39,352 bases of DNA, taken from NCBI GenBank assembly GCA_016183945.1, contig JACPDP010000028.1, positions 1-39,352 of the forward strand, given 5' to 3'. The notes beneath the pieces were generated by a model. That model had not been told where the DNA came from. It worked only from the letters and a program-made list of their open reading frames with translations, and ran no database searches. A program made the translations under genes and the position numbers. Shown piece after piece: positions 6,226 to 14,143 of the stretch (positions are counted from its first letter, which is position 1; every line of letters starts with the position of its first letter). This stretch comes from Magnetospirillum sp. Lineage in GTDB: Bacteria > Pseudomonadota > Alphaproteobacteria > Rhodospirillales > Magnetospirillaceae.

Positions 6226-6759
6226 CTATCGCTTCATGCGGCGATTCAGCTCCAGTTCCTCGGGCGAGGTCTGGAAGCCGATGTAGATTTCGAACTTGTC
6301 GATCAGCTCGCGGTCCTTGACCGGGATGCGCATGCTGATCTCCTCGTCGGTATAGTGCGCCATGTTCTGCCCCTCGGGGAACTCCAGGCTGATGGGGAAC
6401 ACCGCCTTGGCCTGGGGCTTGGGGTAGAAGTAGGGGATGGCGACGAAGTACGAGAAGTCCACCTTGCGCGAGGCGTTGGCCGGCCCGCGCTTGGCGCTGA
6501 TGGAGATTTGCAGGTTCAGCTCGGCGCCGGCTTCGTCATAGACGCAGTGGCCCTTGTAGCCCAGCACCTCGGCCTCGGCCTCGACATCGGTGAGGTCGCG
6601 GCCGGCGCCGGCGCGATACTTGGTCACCGTGGCGGCATCCGACAGGATGTAGATGGGCGGACAGGGCGGCGGCTCCTTCTTTTGCAGGAGGGAGCAGCCG
6701 GACAACAGGACCGGTGCGGCGAGCAGGGCGGCCAGCAGGCGGGTGAAGCGGAGTATCAT
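6226..6759 (-). CDS. Lipoprotein of unknown function
   Basis: 177 residues on the minus strand. The signal peptide MILRFTRLLAALLAAPVLLSG leads into the lipobox LSGC, with acylated Cys at residue 22, then SLLQKKEPPPCPP. The mature part contains a motif-like segment on polar beta structure (LNLQISISAKRGP; FSYFVAIPYFYPK), with a second cysteine pair (PPPCPP and GHCVYD). The ATG lies within the short gap after the CDGSH gene (stop 6767), so the two are probably co-transcribed. The frame continues upstream, but the lipobox fixes the start. No family is recognised. Confidence 0.78.
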   Translation of the reverse strand: MILRFTRLLAALLAAPVLLSGCSLLQKKEPPPCPPIYILSDAATVTKYRAGAGRDLTDVEAEAEVLGYKGHCVYDEAGAELNLQISISAKRGPANASRKVDFSYFVAIPYFYPKPQAKAVFPISLEFPEGQNMAHYTDEEISMRIPVKDRELIDKFEIYIGFQTSPEELELNRRMKR

Positions 6760-6766
6760 GGCGGCC

Positions 6767-7006
6767 TTACGAGCGGGAGTGGGTGCCGTCGCAGAACGGC
6801 GGTGTCTTGGTGCGGCGGCAGCCGCACAGATACAGCGTTTCGTCCTGTTCGGCGGTGAAAATCCTGGGACCCAGGCCGGTGCCCTTGTGGGCGCCGTCGC
6901 AGAAGGGCTGACCGGCGCTGCGGCCGCAGGCGCACCAGAAATACGTCTCGCCCGCCTTGGCCTCGACGGCATAGGGCGAATTCTTGCTGGCCACCGGCTC
7001 GCTCAT
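6767..7006 (-). CDS. Dual CDGSH iron-sulfur domain protein
   Basis: 79 residues with two copies of the CDGSH signature C-x-C-x(8)-C-D-G-x-H: Cys25, Cys27, Cys36, His40 and Cys61, Cys63, Cys72, His76. Each set should bind one redox-active [2Fe-2S] cluster through three Cys and one His. There is no membrane anchor, so this is the soluble bacterial two-cluster form. The biochemical role of bacterial members is poorly known. It is divergent from ispH, whose product also carries an iron-sulfur cluster, and is followed by the 6226-6759 lipoprotein gene on the same strand. Confidence 0.92.
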   Translation of the reverse strand: MSEPVASKNSPYAVEAKAGETYFWCACGRSAGQPFCDGAHKGTGLGPRIFTAEQDETLYLCGCRRTKTPPFCDGTHSRS

Positions 7007-7042
7007 GCCATCCTTCCTTCGGCGTGCGGGAATCTGCTAAGT

Positions 7043-7057
7043 GTCGGCAGCGCCGAC
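7043..7057. promoter_or_regulatory. Short inverted repeat between the CDGSH gene and ispH
   Basis: GTCGGC-AGC-GCCGAC is a perfect 6-bp inverted repeat in the 92-base divergent region, 42 bases before ispH. It may be an operator half-site pair or a leader hairpin. Function is unproven. Confidence 0.25.
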
Positions 7058-7098
7058 TTTAGAGAACCGGGGCGCGGTGCACAAGGCGAACCGAGGCG

Positions 7099-8058
7099 AT
7101 GACACACTCCACCAACCCCAGGCGGCCGCTGACCGTGGTTCTCGCCGGCCCGCGCGGCTTCTGCGCCGGGGTCGACCGCGCCATCCACATCGTTGAACGG
7201 GCGCTGGAGAAATACGGCGCCCCGGTCTATGTCCGCCACGAGATCGTGCACAACCGCTTCGTCGTCGAATCCCTGGCGACCAAGGGGGCGGTGTTCGTCG
7301 AGGAGCTGTCGCAGGTCCCCGAGGGCGTGCCGGTGGTGTTCTCGGCCCACGGCGTGCCCAAGTCGGTGCCGGCCGAGGCCATGGCGCGGGGCATGGCCTA
7401 TCTCGACGCCACCTGCCCGCTGGTCACCAAGGTTCACCGCGAGGCCGAGGCACACCACGCCGCCGGCCGGCAAATCGTCATGATCGGCCATGCCGGCCAT
7501 CCCGAGGTGGTGGGCACCATGGGGCAGGTGCCGGACGGCGCGGTGCTGCTGGTGGAGAATGTCGCCCAGGCCGAAACGGTGACCCCGGCCGACCCGACCC
7601 GGTTGGCCTACATCACCCAGACCACCCTGTCGGTGGACGACGCCTCCGCCATCATAGGCGTGCTGCGCCGCCGCTTCCCCGAGATCTCGGTGCCGCGTCG
7701 CGAGGACATCTGCTACGCCACCACCAACCGTCAGTCGGCGGTCAAGGCCATCGCGCCGCACTGCGAGGCGGTGATGGTGATCGGCGCCCCCAACTCGTCC
7801 AACTCGAAGCGGCTGGTGGAGGTGGCGGCTCGCGCCGGTTGTCCGCAGGCCATCCTGGTGCAGCGTGCCGCCGAGATCGACTGGCTCGGCCTGGGGCGCG
7901 TGGCGCGGCTGGGCATCACCGCCGGAGCGTCGGCCCCCGAGGTGCTGGTCGACGAGGTCATCGCCGCCGCCCGGCAGCGTTTCGACGTCACCATCGAAGA
8001 GGTTCGCGTCACCATCGAGAGCCTGGCCTTCAAACTGCCGGCGGCGCTGGCCGAATAA
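7099..8058 (+). CDS. ispH: 4-hydroxy-3-methylbut-2-enyl diphosphate reductase
   Basis: Last step of the MEP isoprenoid pathway: reduces HMBPP to IPP and DMAPP using a [4Fe-4S] cluster. It has 319 residues, the normal length. The three cluster cysteines are in their motifs: [10 protein letters not shown] (Cys22), DATCPLVTK (Cys106) and [11 protein letters not shown] (Cys205). The proton-relay region GHAGHPEV and the NSSNSKRL substrate-binding motif are present. GAGG lies a few bases before ATG 7099. It begins the typical alphaproteobacterial ispH-thrB-rnhA string. ispG, which makes its substrate, is at 30836. Confidence 0.97.
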   Translation: MTHSTNPRRPLTVVLAGPRGFCAGVDRAIHIVERALEKYGAPVYVRHEIVHNRFVVESLATKGAVFVEELSQVPEGVPVVFSAHGVPKSVPAEAMARGMAYLDATCPLVTKVHREAEAHHAAGRQIVMIGHAGHPEVVGTMGQVPDGAVLLVENVAQAETVTPADPTRLAYITQTTLSVDDASAIIGVLRRRFPEISVPRREDICYATTNRQSAVKAIAPHCEAVMVIGAPNSSNSKRLVEVAARAGCPQAILVQRAAEIDWLGLGRVARLGITAGASAPEVLVDEVIAAARQRFDVTIEEVRVTIESLAFKLPAALAE

Positions 8059-8140
8059 CGGGGCGAATAGCCGGCAGGGGGGCTGGGCAAAGGGCTTTCG
8101 CCGTCGTATCCTCCGCCGGTCGCAAGAAGGCTGAGGACGT

Positions 8141-9121
8141 ATGGCGGTCTACACGGAAGTTTCCGACGACGAACTGGAGGAGTTCGTCGCCGAGTACGAC
8201 ATCGGCGAGGTGATATCCTGCAAGGGCATCGCCGAGGGGGTCGAGAACACCAACTACATGCTGCAGACCGATCGGGGCAGCTACATCCTCACCCTCTACG
8301 AGAAGCGGGTGAACCCCGACGATTTGCCGTTCTTCCTCGCGCTCATGGAGCACCTGGCCCTGCGCGGGCTGGAATGCCCGACGCCGCTGCACGGGCGCGA
8401 CGGCCGGGCCCTGCGCGAGGTGTGCGGCCGGCCGGCGGCCATCGTCAGTTTCCTCAAGGGCATGTGGCCACGCCGCATCACGCTGAATCACTGCGCCGAG
8501 TTGGGTGCCGGCATGGCGCAGATGCATGTGGCCGGCGCCGATTTCGCCATGACGCGGCGCAACAGTCTGTCGGTGGCCGGCTGGCGGCCGCTGTTCGAGA
8601 AGGCGAGGCCCGGCGCCGACGCGGTGAAGGAGGGCCTTGCCGACTTCATCGACGCCGAGTTGGCCGATCTGGAGGCCAGGTGGCCCTCCGGTTTGCCCGC
8701 CGGGCTGATCCACGCCGACCTGTTCCCCGACAATGTCTTTTTCCTGGCCGACCGGGCCGCCGGCGTCGACCGCATGTCGGGCATCATCGACTTCTACTTC
8801 GCCTGCACCGACGCGCTGGCCTACGACATCGCGGTGTGCCTCAACGCCTGGTGCTTCGAGCCCGATGGCTGCTTCAACACCACCAAGGCCCGCATGATGT
8901 TGTCGAGCTATCGCCGCATCCGCCCCTTGAGCGGCGACGAACTCGAAGCGCTGCCGCTGCTGGCCCGCGGCGCCGCCATGCGGTTCCTGCTGACCCGGCT
9001 GTACGACTGGCTCAATACGCCCGTCGGCGCCATGGTCAAACGCAAGGATCCGCTGGAATACTACCGCAAGCTCCGCTTCCACCAGGGCATCACCGGCCCG
9101 GGGGCTTACGGTATAGGATGA
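8141..9121 (+). CDS. thrB: Homoserine kinase (APH-fold, ThrB type 2)
   Basis: Phosphorylates L-homoserine in threonine synthesis. This is the aminoglycoside-phosphotransferase-fold form usual in alphaproteobacteria, 326 residues. Visible motifs are the N-terminal [13 protein letters not shown] nucleotide-loop region, the catalytic [13 protein letters not shown] loop (about residues 188-200) and the metal-binding IIDFYFAC (Asp of the DFG equivalent). It starts 82 bases after ispH and its TGA overlaps the ATG of rnhA (ATGA at 9118-9121), so the two are translationally coupled. Confidence 0.95.
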   Translation: MAVYTEVSDDELEEFVAEYDIGEVISCKGIAEGVENTNYMLQTDRGSYILTLYEKRVNPDDLPFFLALMEHLALRGLECPTPLHGRDGRALREVCGRPAAIVSFLKGMWPRRITLNHCAELGAGMAQMHVAGADFAMTRRNSLSVAGWRPLFEKARPGADAVKEGLADFIDAELADLEARWPSGLPAGLIHADLFPDNVFFLADRAAGVDRMSGIIDFYFACTDALAYDIAVCLNAWCFEPDGCFNTTKARMMLSSYRRIRPLSGDELEALPLLARGAAMRFLLTRLYDWLNTPVGAMVKRKDPLEYYRKLRFHQGITGPGAYGIG

Positions 9122-9567
9122 GCGAGGCAATGAGCGTCGAAATCTTCACCGATGGCGCCTGCAGCGGCAATCCGGGGCCGGGCGGCTGGGGGGCCATCCT
9201 GCGCTGCAAGGGGGTGGAGAAGGAGCTGCACGGCGGCGAGCCGCACACCACCAACAACCGCATGGAAATGATGGCGGTGATCGCGGCGCTGGGGGCGTTG
9301 ACGCGGCCGTGCACCGTCGACGTCTTCACCGACAGCCAGTACGTCCAGAAGGGCATTTCCGAATGGCTGCGGGGCTGGAAGGCGCGCGGCTGGAAAACCG
9401 CCGACAAGAAGCAGGTGAAGAACGAGGACCTGTGGCGCCTTCTCGACGAGGCCGCCGCCCGCCACACGGTGCGCTGGCACTGGGTCAAGGGCCACGCCGG
9501 CCACCCCGAGAACGAACGCGCCGACGCTCTGGCCCGCCAGGGGTGCGACGAGGCGCGCGGGCGCTGA
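9118..9567 (+). CDS. rnhA: Ribonuclease HI
   Basis: Cuts the RNA strand of RNA-DNA hybrids such as R-loops and primers. It has 149 residues. The carboxylate active site is visible: Asp12 in [12 protein letters not shown], Glu50 in NNRMEMMAV, Asp72 in FTDSQYV, and the late Asp in NERADALA, with the basic handle region [15 protein letters not shown] 9118 overlaps the thrB stop; an in-frame ATG at 9130 is also possible but has a poorly spaced GAGG. It converges on the hydrolase gene with 1 base between the stops. Confidence 0.96.
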   Translation: MSEAMSVEIFTDGACSGNPGPGGWGAILRCKGVEKELHGGEPHTTNNRMEMMAVIAALGALTRPCTVDVFTDSQYVQKGISEWLRGWKARGWKTADKKQVKNEDLWRLLDEAAARHTVRWHWVKGHAGHPENERADALARQGCDEARGR

Positions 9568-9568
9568 C

Positions 9569-10342
9569 TTATTGCAGCCCCTTCAGCCACTCCACCAGCT
9601 TGACGCGTCCGGCCATCACGATCCCCATGTGGTCGGCGGGAATGTCGAGACGGGTCTTGGCGATCGCCGCCGGCAGCTGGGACCATACCATTCGGGCGAA
9701 GCCTTCGGTGGTGGGGTCGGTGGTGGGCGCCAGCCACAGGATGGGGGCCGCGCCGATCTTGGGTGCCATTCGCGACATGGCAGCCGGTCCCTCGGGGTCG
9801 TAGAAGGACAGGAAGGCGGCGGCTCCGATGGAGATGGAGCGTGAACGGTCGCCGGAATTCCAACTGGTGAAGTACGCGGTTTCGGCGCCCTTGCCCTCGG
9901 CGACCAGGGCGCGGGCCTTGACCACGTCACCGGATGGCCGCTCCTTGAACCACTTTCCTTCCGGCGAATGCGCCGGGGCCAGCAGCACCAGGGCCGCCAC
10001 CTCGCGGCCCAGGGCGGAATAGCCCAGGGCGGCGTTGCCGCCCAGGCTGTGGCCGGCCACCACCACGTGAACGGCGCCCCTTTGCTTGAGGCGCTGCACG
10101 GCGGTGTCGATCTCGGTCAGGGACTCGTCGTAGGGGCGGTCGAACATCCGCCGGCCCGACCACGCCATTTCGGGGGCGTCCACCAGGAAGCCGGCTTCCT
10201 CCAGCTCCTCGCGGACCGGACGCACGCCGCTGGGGCTGCCCCATTTGCCGTGCATGACGACGACGCCGGTGCGGGCCGGCTCGAAGGCCGCCGCCGGCAG
10301 GGCGGTCAGGAGCATCAGGCAGAGCAGGATCAGCAAGCGCAT
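9569..10342 (-). CDS. Exported alpha/beta hydrolase
   Basis: 257 residues with a signal peptide (MRLLILLCLMLLTALPAAA, cleavage before FEPA). The fold is shown by the nucleophile elbow GHSLGGNA (Ser about residue 99), an oxyanion-type HGKWGSP loop near the start and a C-terminal ADHMG that supplies the catalytic His. The acid is probably the Asp in APTTDPTTEG. The substrate cannot be told from sequence; the family includes esterases and dienelactone-hydrolase-like proteins. GGAGG lies 6 bases before ATG 10342, which decides against an upstream in-frame start. It is divergent from otsA. Confidence 0.85.
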   Translation of the reverse strand: MRLLILLCLMLLTALPAAAFEPARTGVVVMHGKWGSPSGVRPVREELEEAGFLVDAPEMAWSGRRMFDRPYDESLTEIDTAVQRLKQRGAVHVVVAGHSLGGNAALGYSALGREVAALVLLAPAHSPEGKWFKERPSGDVVKARALVAEGKGAETAYFTSWNSGDRSRSISIGAAAFLSFYDPEGPAAMSRMAPKIGAAPILWLAPTTDPTTEGFARMVWSQLPAAIAKTRLDIPADHMGIVMAGRVKLVEWLKGLQ

Positions 10343-10460
10343 GGACCACCTCCTTGGCGTAGGGCCGCTCCATCCTGCCACTTTCGGCCTACCGCCGTCC
10401 TCCGACTTTTTGTCGAGGGTCGCCGCCCCCACTTATGGCCGGGGTTGTATGGAGGGCGAT

Positions 10461-11945
10461 GTGGCCAGGCTGGTGATCGTGTCCAACCGGGTGAGCGTCC
10501 CCTCCGGCAAGGGGACCGCCAAGGCCGGCGGGCTGGCGGTGGCGCTGAAGGAAGCCCTGGAAGCCCGTGGTGGCGTGTGGTTCGGTTGGTCGGGCGAGGT
10601 CGCCGAGGGAGCACCGCCGCCGCCGCGCAAGGTGAGCCGGGGCGGCATTACCTACGTCACCACCGATCTGTCGCGGCAGGACTACGAGGAGTTCTACAAC
10701 GGATTTTCCAATTCGACCCTATGGCCGCTGTTCCACTATCGGCTGGGGCTGGTGGAGGTGTCGCGGCGAAGCTATCAGGGCTATCTCCGGGTCAACGCCG
10801 CCTTCGCCGCCGCCCTCTCCCCCATGATCGAGCCCGACGACACGGTGTGGGTGCACGACTACCATCTCATCCCGCTGGGTGAGGAGTTGCGCAAGCGGGG
10901 GGTCGCCAACCGCATGGGTTTCTTCCTGCATACGCCCTTCCCGGTGCCGGAAATCATGCTGGCGCTGCCGGGGCATCACCGGCTGGTGCAGGCGCTGTGC
11001 TCCTACGACCAGGTGGGATTTCAGACCGAGGACGACGTTCGCGCCTTCCTCGGCTATCTCAGTGGCGAGGCCGGCGGCGAGGTGGGACCGGGCGGGCGCT
11101 TCAGTGCCTTCGGGCGGCAGGCGGTGGCGGCGGCCTATCCCATCGGCATCGATGCCGGCGCCTTCGCCACAGCCGCGGTCACTGCCGCCGCCCGGCCCGA
11201 GAGCAATCGCCTGCGGGAATCGCTGCATGGCCGCAAGCTGGTGATCGGTGCCGACCGGCTGGACTATTCCAAGGGGCTGCTCGAACGCTTCGAGGCCATC
11301 GAGCGGCTGCTGGAACAGCATCCCAAGCTCAAGGCGAAATTCGAGTTCCTGCAGGTCGCCGCCCCGTCGCGCGAGGAGGTGGCGCGCTACCGGGCGCTCA
11401 AGCGTCAGTTGGAGAGCGCCGCCGGGCGCATCAACGGCCGCTTCGCCGAGTTCGACTGGCAGCCGATCCGCTACCTCAACCGCAGCCTCGACCGCGCCAC
11501 CCTGGCCGGGTTCTACCGCCAGGCGAGCGTCGGACTGGTGACGCCGTTGCGTGACGGCATGAATCTGGTGGCCAAGGAATATGTCGCGGCCCAGGACCCC
11601 GACGATCCCGGCGTTCTCGTGCTGTCGCGCTTCGCCGGTGCCGCCCGCGAATTGACCACCGCGGTGGTCGTCAATCCCTATGACCTCGACGAAGTGGCGG
11701 ACGGCCTGGCGCGGGCTTTGGCCATGCCGCTGGACGAACGGCGGCGGCGCTGGCGGGCGATGATGGACGTGGTCGAGCGCAATACCGTCGAGGTTTGGCG
11801 CGACACCTTCCTGGCCGATCTGGCGGAGGGGGCCGAGGTCGAGGAGGGGGAACTGCTGTCGGGTGAGGGCGGCGCCTATTGCCCGCTGCCGGCGGTGGCT
11901 CAGCGGGCATCGGCCAGCAGGGTGCGCCATACCAGCCCGAGATAG
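10461..11945 (+). CDS. otsA: Trehalose-6-phosphate synthase
   Basis: GT20 glycosyltransferase that joins UDP-glucose and glucose-6-phosphate to make trehalose-6-phosphate, an osmoprotectant precursor. Motifs run in order: [13 protein letters not shown] and KAGGLAVAL at the N-terminus, [10 protein letters not shown] (about residue 130), [22 protein letters not shown] (about 264) and [12 protein letters not shown] (about 365). The chosen GTG at 10461 has GGAGG at 10451-10455, 5 bases away, and gives the usual short [10 protein letters not shown] start; an ATG at 10449 would add four residues with no good ribosome site. The 3' end overlaps the convergent membrane-protein gene by 46 bases. No trehalose-phosphatase (otsB) is in the window. 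Confidence 0.93.
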   Translation: MARLVIVSNRVSVPSGKGTAKAGGLAVALKEALEARGGVWFGWSGEVAEGAPPPPRKVSRGGITYVTTDLSRQDYEEFYNGFSNSTLWPLFHYRLGLVEVSRRSYQGYLRVNAAFAAALSPMIEPDDTVWVHDYHLIPLGEELRKRGVANRMGFFLHTPFPVPEIMLALPGHHRLVQALCSYDQVGFQTEDDVRAFLGYLSGEAGGEVGPGGRFSAFGRQAVAAAYPIGIDAGAFATAAVTAAARPESNRLRESLHGRKLVIGADRLDYSKGLLERFEAIERLLEQHPKLKAKFEFLQVAAPSREEVARYRALKRQLESAAGRINGRFAEFDWQPIRYLNRSLDRATLAGFYRQASVGLVTPLRDGMNLVAKEYVAAQDPDDPGVLVLSRFAGAARELTTAVVVNPYDLDEVADGLARALAMPLDERRRRWRAMMDVVERNTVEVWRDTFLADLAEGAEVEEGELLSGEGGAYCPLPAVAQRASASRVRHTSPR

Positions 11946-12580
11946 CCGGCGGTCGCCGCCATCCCCAGGTATTGCGGCAGCAGCGCCAAGGCCTTGGCGG
12001 CCAGGGGCGAGGGCGTCGGCACGGTGCTCAGGGCGACCAGGGCCAAGGCCGGCGGCCCCCACACCACCAACAGCCCGATGCCGGCCGCGACGCCACCCTG
12101 AAGCAGCAGGTCGGTGGGCGGGCGGGTCTTGCCGACATCGTCGAGGGCGTACTCCACCGGCAGCAGGAGGAAGGCTCCCATCAGGGCGTAGGCGACCACC
12201 ATCAGCGGCACGGCCATCGCCTTGGCGTCGATGCCGGTGACAGGGGCCAGGGTGGAGGCGAAGACCGCGGCGGGATAGCCGACGAAGGCGTTGGCAGCCA
12301 TCCAGAACAGGGTGAAGAACAGCTCGCGGCGACCGAGGCGGAAGGGGATGCGGCCGGCGGGACGTTCCCCCAGGGCGACGAAACGCAGCCAGACGACGGC
12401 GAAGGCAGCCGCCGCCACCTGATCCACCAGATAAGCCAGTCGCGGCCATTGCCCCGAGGCGGCCCCGGCCGCCAGGCTCACCGCCATGGACACCCAGGCC
12501 AGCCGAATCATGGTGGGCAGGCCGGCGGCCAACCCCACCCAGCTCTCGACGGCGCGGGGCAGGAAGCGGAACAGCTTCAT
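11900..12580 (-). CDS. Membrane protein of unknown function, tandem paralogue 1
   Basis: 226 residues with about five or six hydrophobic helices. It is clearly related to the product of 12679-13425: both start with L-F/L-R-F/Y-LP-x-A-x-x-SW, and both have a V-W-x-R-x-x-x-LGE-x-P segment followed by FRLGRRE or FRLGGRE near residue 80. I do not recognise the family. It is the last gene of the minus-strand run dsbD-response regulator-two membrane proteins. Its 3' end overlaps otsA by 46 bases. Confidence 0.78.
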   Translation of the reverse strand: MKLFRFLPRAVESWVGLAAGLPTMIRLAWVSMAVSLAAGAASGQWPRLAYLVDQVAAAAFAVVWLRFVALGERPAGRIPFRLGRRELFFTLFWMAANAFVGYPAAVFASTLAPVTGIDAKAMAVPLMVVAYALMGAFLLLPVEYALDDVGKTRPPTDLLLQGGVAAGIGLLVVWGPPALALVALSTVPTPSPLAAKALALLPQYLGMAATAGYLGLVWRTLLADAR

Positions 12581-12678
12581 GGGGTGGCCTCCCGATCCAA
12601 GGTCACCCGCTGCCAGCGGGAGGGCGACACATCAGGAAATGGGATGCACCGTCCGATCCGGCAGCCCCAACCCCCGGC

Positions 12679-13425
12679 CTATGCCGCCGACGCCTCCTTG
12701 GCGCGGGCCTCGACCTTGGCCTTGGCCTGGACCCAGACCATGGCCAGGAAGCACCAGGTGGCGGCGAAGGCCAGCAGGGTGGGCAGCGTCAGCAGCGCCT
12801 GATTGAACAGCGCCTGTCCCAGGCTGTGAGCCTCGGGCAACTGCACGTCGAAGCTGGCGGCCGGCACCGTGAAGGGCAGGCCGGCGAACACCAGCCCAAC
12901 GCCAACCTCCAGGCCGCCCGAGGCCAGGATGATCTCGGCCAGCTTGGGCGAGGGGGCGCCGGGCTCGCGCAGCGCGATGTCGGGCAGGATGAGGAACAGC
13001 ACGCCCACCAGCACCAGGAACAGGTGATAGGCGCCATAGGCGAGAAGCGGCGCCGATATGGGCAGCGTGCCAACCTCGGGCACCAGCACCGCGACGACGA
13101 TCAGCGGCACCATGGCGAAGCCTTCCAGCAATTTGGCCGCGACGCCGTATTTGATCTCGCGCCCGCCCAGGCGGAAATGCACCGGCGTTCCCGGCTCCTC
13201 GCCCAGGCCCGCCAGACGGACCCACGCCACCCCGAACACCCCCAGGCACACGGCGGTCAGCAGCATGGCGGCGAGGCGGCCATAGGGGCCGCCTATCTCG
13301 GCGACGACGGGCGTGGCCAGCATGGCCAGCGCCGCCGGCCAGGCCGTGCGCAGCAAGGCACCCTTGCGGTTCCACAGAAGACTCCAGCTCTGGATGGCCT
13401 GGGGCAGGTAGCGGAGAAGGCTCAT
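12679..13425 (-). CDS. Membrane protein of unknown function, tandem paralogue 2
   Basis: 248 residues with about six hydrophobic segments and a charged tail (KAKVEARAKEASAA). It is related to the 11900-12580 product (LLRYLPQAIQSW; AWVRLAGLGEEPGTPVHFRL). It starts 4 bases after the stop of the response-regulator reading frame, so it is translated from the same message. Function unknown; pairing with a receiver-domain gene suggests a signalling or envelope role, which is inference. Confidence 0.8.
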   Translation of the reverse strand: MSLLRYLPQAIQSWSLLWNRKGALLRTAWPAALAMLATPVVAEIGGPYGRLAAMLLTAVCLGVFGVAWVRLAGLGEEPGTPVHFRLGGREIKYGVAAKLLEGFAMVPLIVVAVLVPEVGTLPISAPLLAYGAYHLFLVLVGVLFLILPDIALREPGAPSPKLAEIILASGGLEVGVGLVFAGLPFTVPAASFDVQLPEAHSLGQALFNQALLTLPTLLAFAATWCFLAMVWVQAKAKVEARAKEASAA

Positions 13426-13429
13426 GGTC

Positions 13430-14112
13430 TCACTTCGTCTCGAAATTGCCTCGCACCAGATTGATCTGCTTGATCAGCTCTTCGGCGAAAATGGGTTTGG
13501 TCAGGACCTTCGACGCCCCCATCTGGCGGGTGACCTCGTGCGCCTGCTCCGACTTGTCGCCGGTCAGGATCAACACCGGCTTGCGGCGGTTGACGTTGGC
13601 CGTGTCGGCGCGGAGAGCGCTGAGGAAATCGGCCCCGTCCATCTTGTCCATGTGCAGGTCGCAGATGATGACGTCGGGGTCGCAGTCGCCGGAGCGCAGC
13701 AATTCCAGCGCCTCGCTGCCGTCGGCGGCCTCGGTGATCTGGGCCGGATTGGCCTTGATCAGCAGTTTCTTGATGATGCTGCGCATCACCTGCTGGTCGT
13801 CGACGATCATGATGTGCAGGCCGGCCTCGCCGAGGTGGATCACCAGCGCGGCGCCGTCCTTGAACTTCTCCAACTGCTTGGTGGCCCCCTTGGGCAGCGG
13901 CACCCGGTGGTCGCGGCAATAGAGCTGCAGCGCCTCGCCCACCTCCTCGCGTGCGGGAAGCCCACCACCAGGCTGATGTCCTGCGACGGATCGAAGGCCA
14001 TGTGGCTGGGGGGGGTGTCGGGCATGTTCTTGCCGATGCGCTCGCCGTAGCGGCGCATGGCGTCGAGAAAGTCGGCGCGCGGAAAGACGATCGCGCGGCG
14101 TTCGAGTATCAT
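13430..14112 (-). pseudogene. Response regulator with N-terminal extension, broken by a frameshift
   Basis: Two overlapping frames together make one protein. The first begins at ATG 14112 (MILERRAIVFPRADFLDAM) and makes sense to VVGFPHA; the second picks up at EEVGEALQLYCRDH and runs to the stop at 13430. The switch is within about 13943-13957 and needs one extra base, so one base seems missing (real mutation or sequencing error). The second part is a CheY-like receiver: IMIVDDQQVMRS (acid pocket), VIICDLHMDKMDG (phospho-acceptor Asp), LILTGDKS and VLTKPI (Thr and Lys). The first 110 residues are an unrecognised domain. No DNA-binding output domain is present. A shortened receiver-only product could start at an internal Met. 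Confidence 0.72.
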
Positions 14113-14143
14113 GGCGCAACCCCAGACCAGCCTGAAGCCAGTA

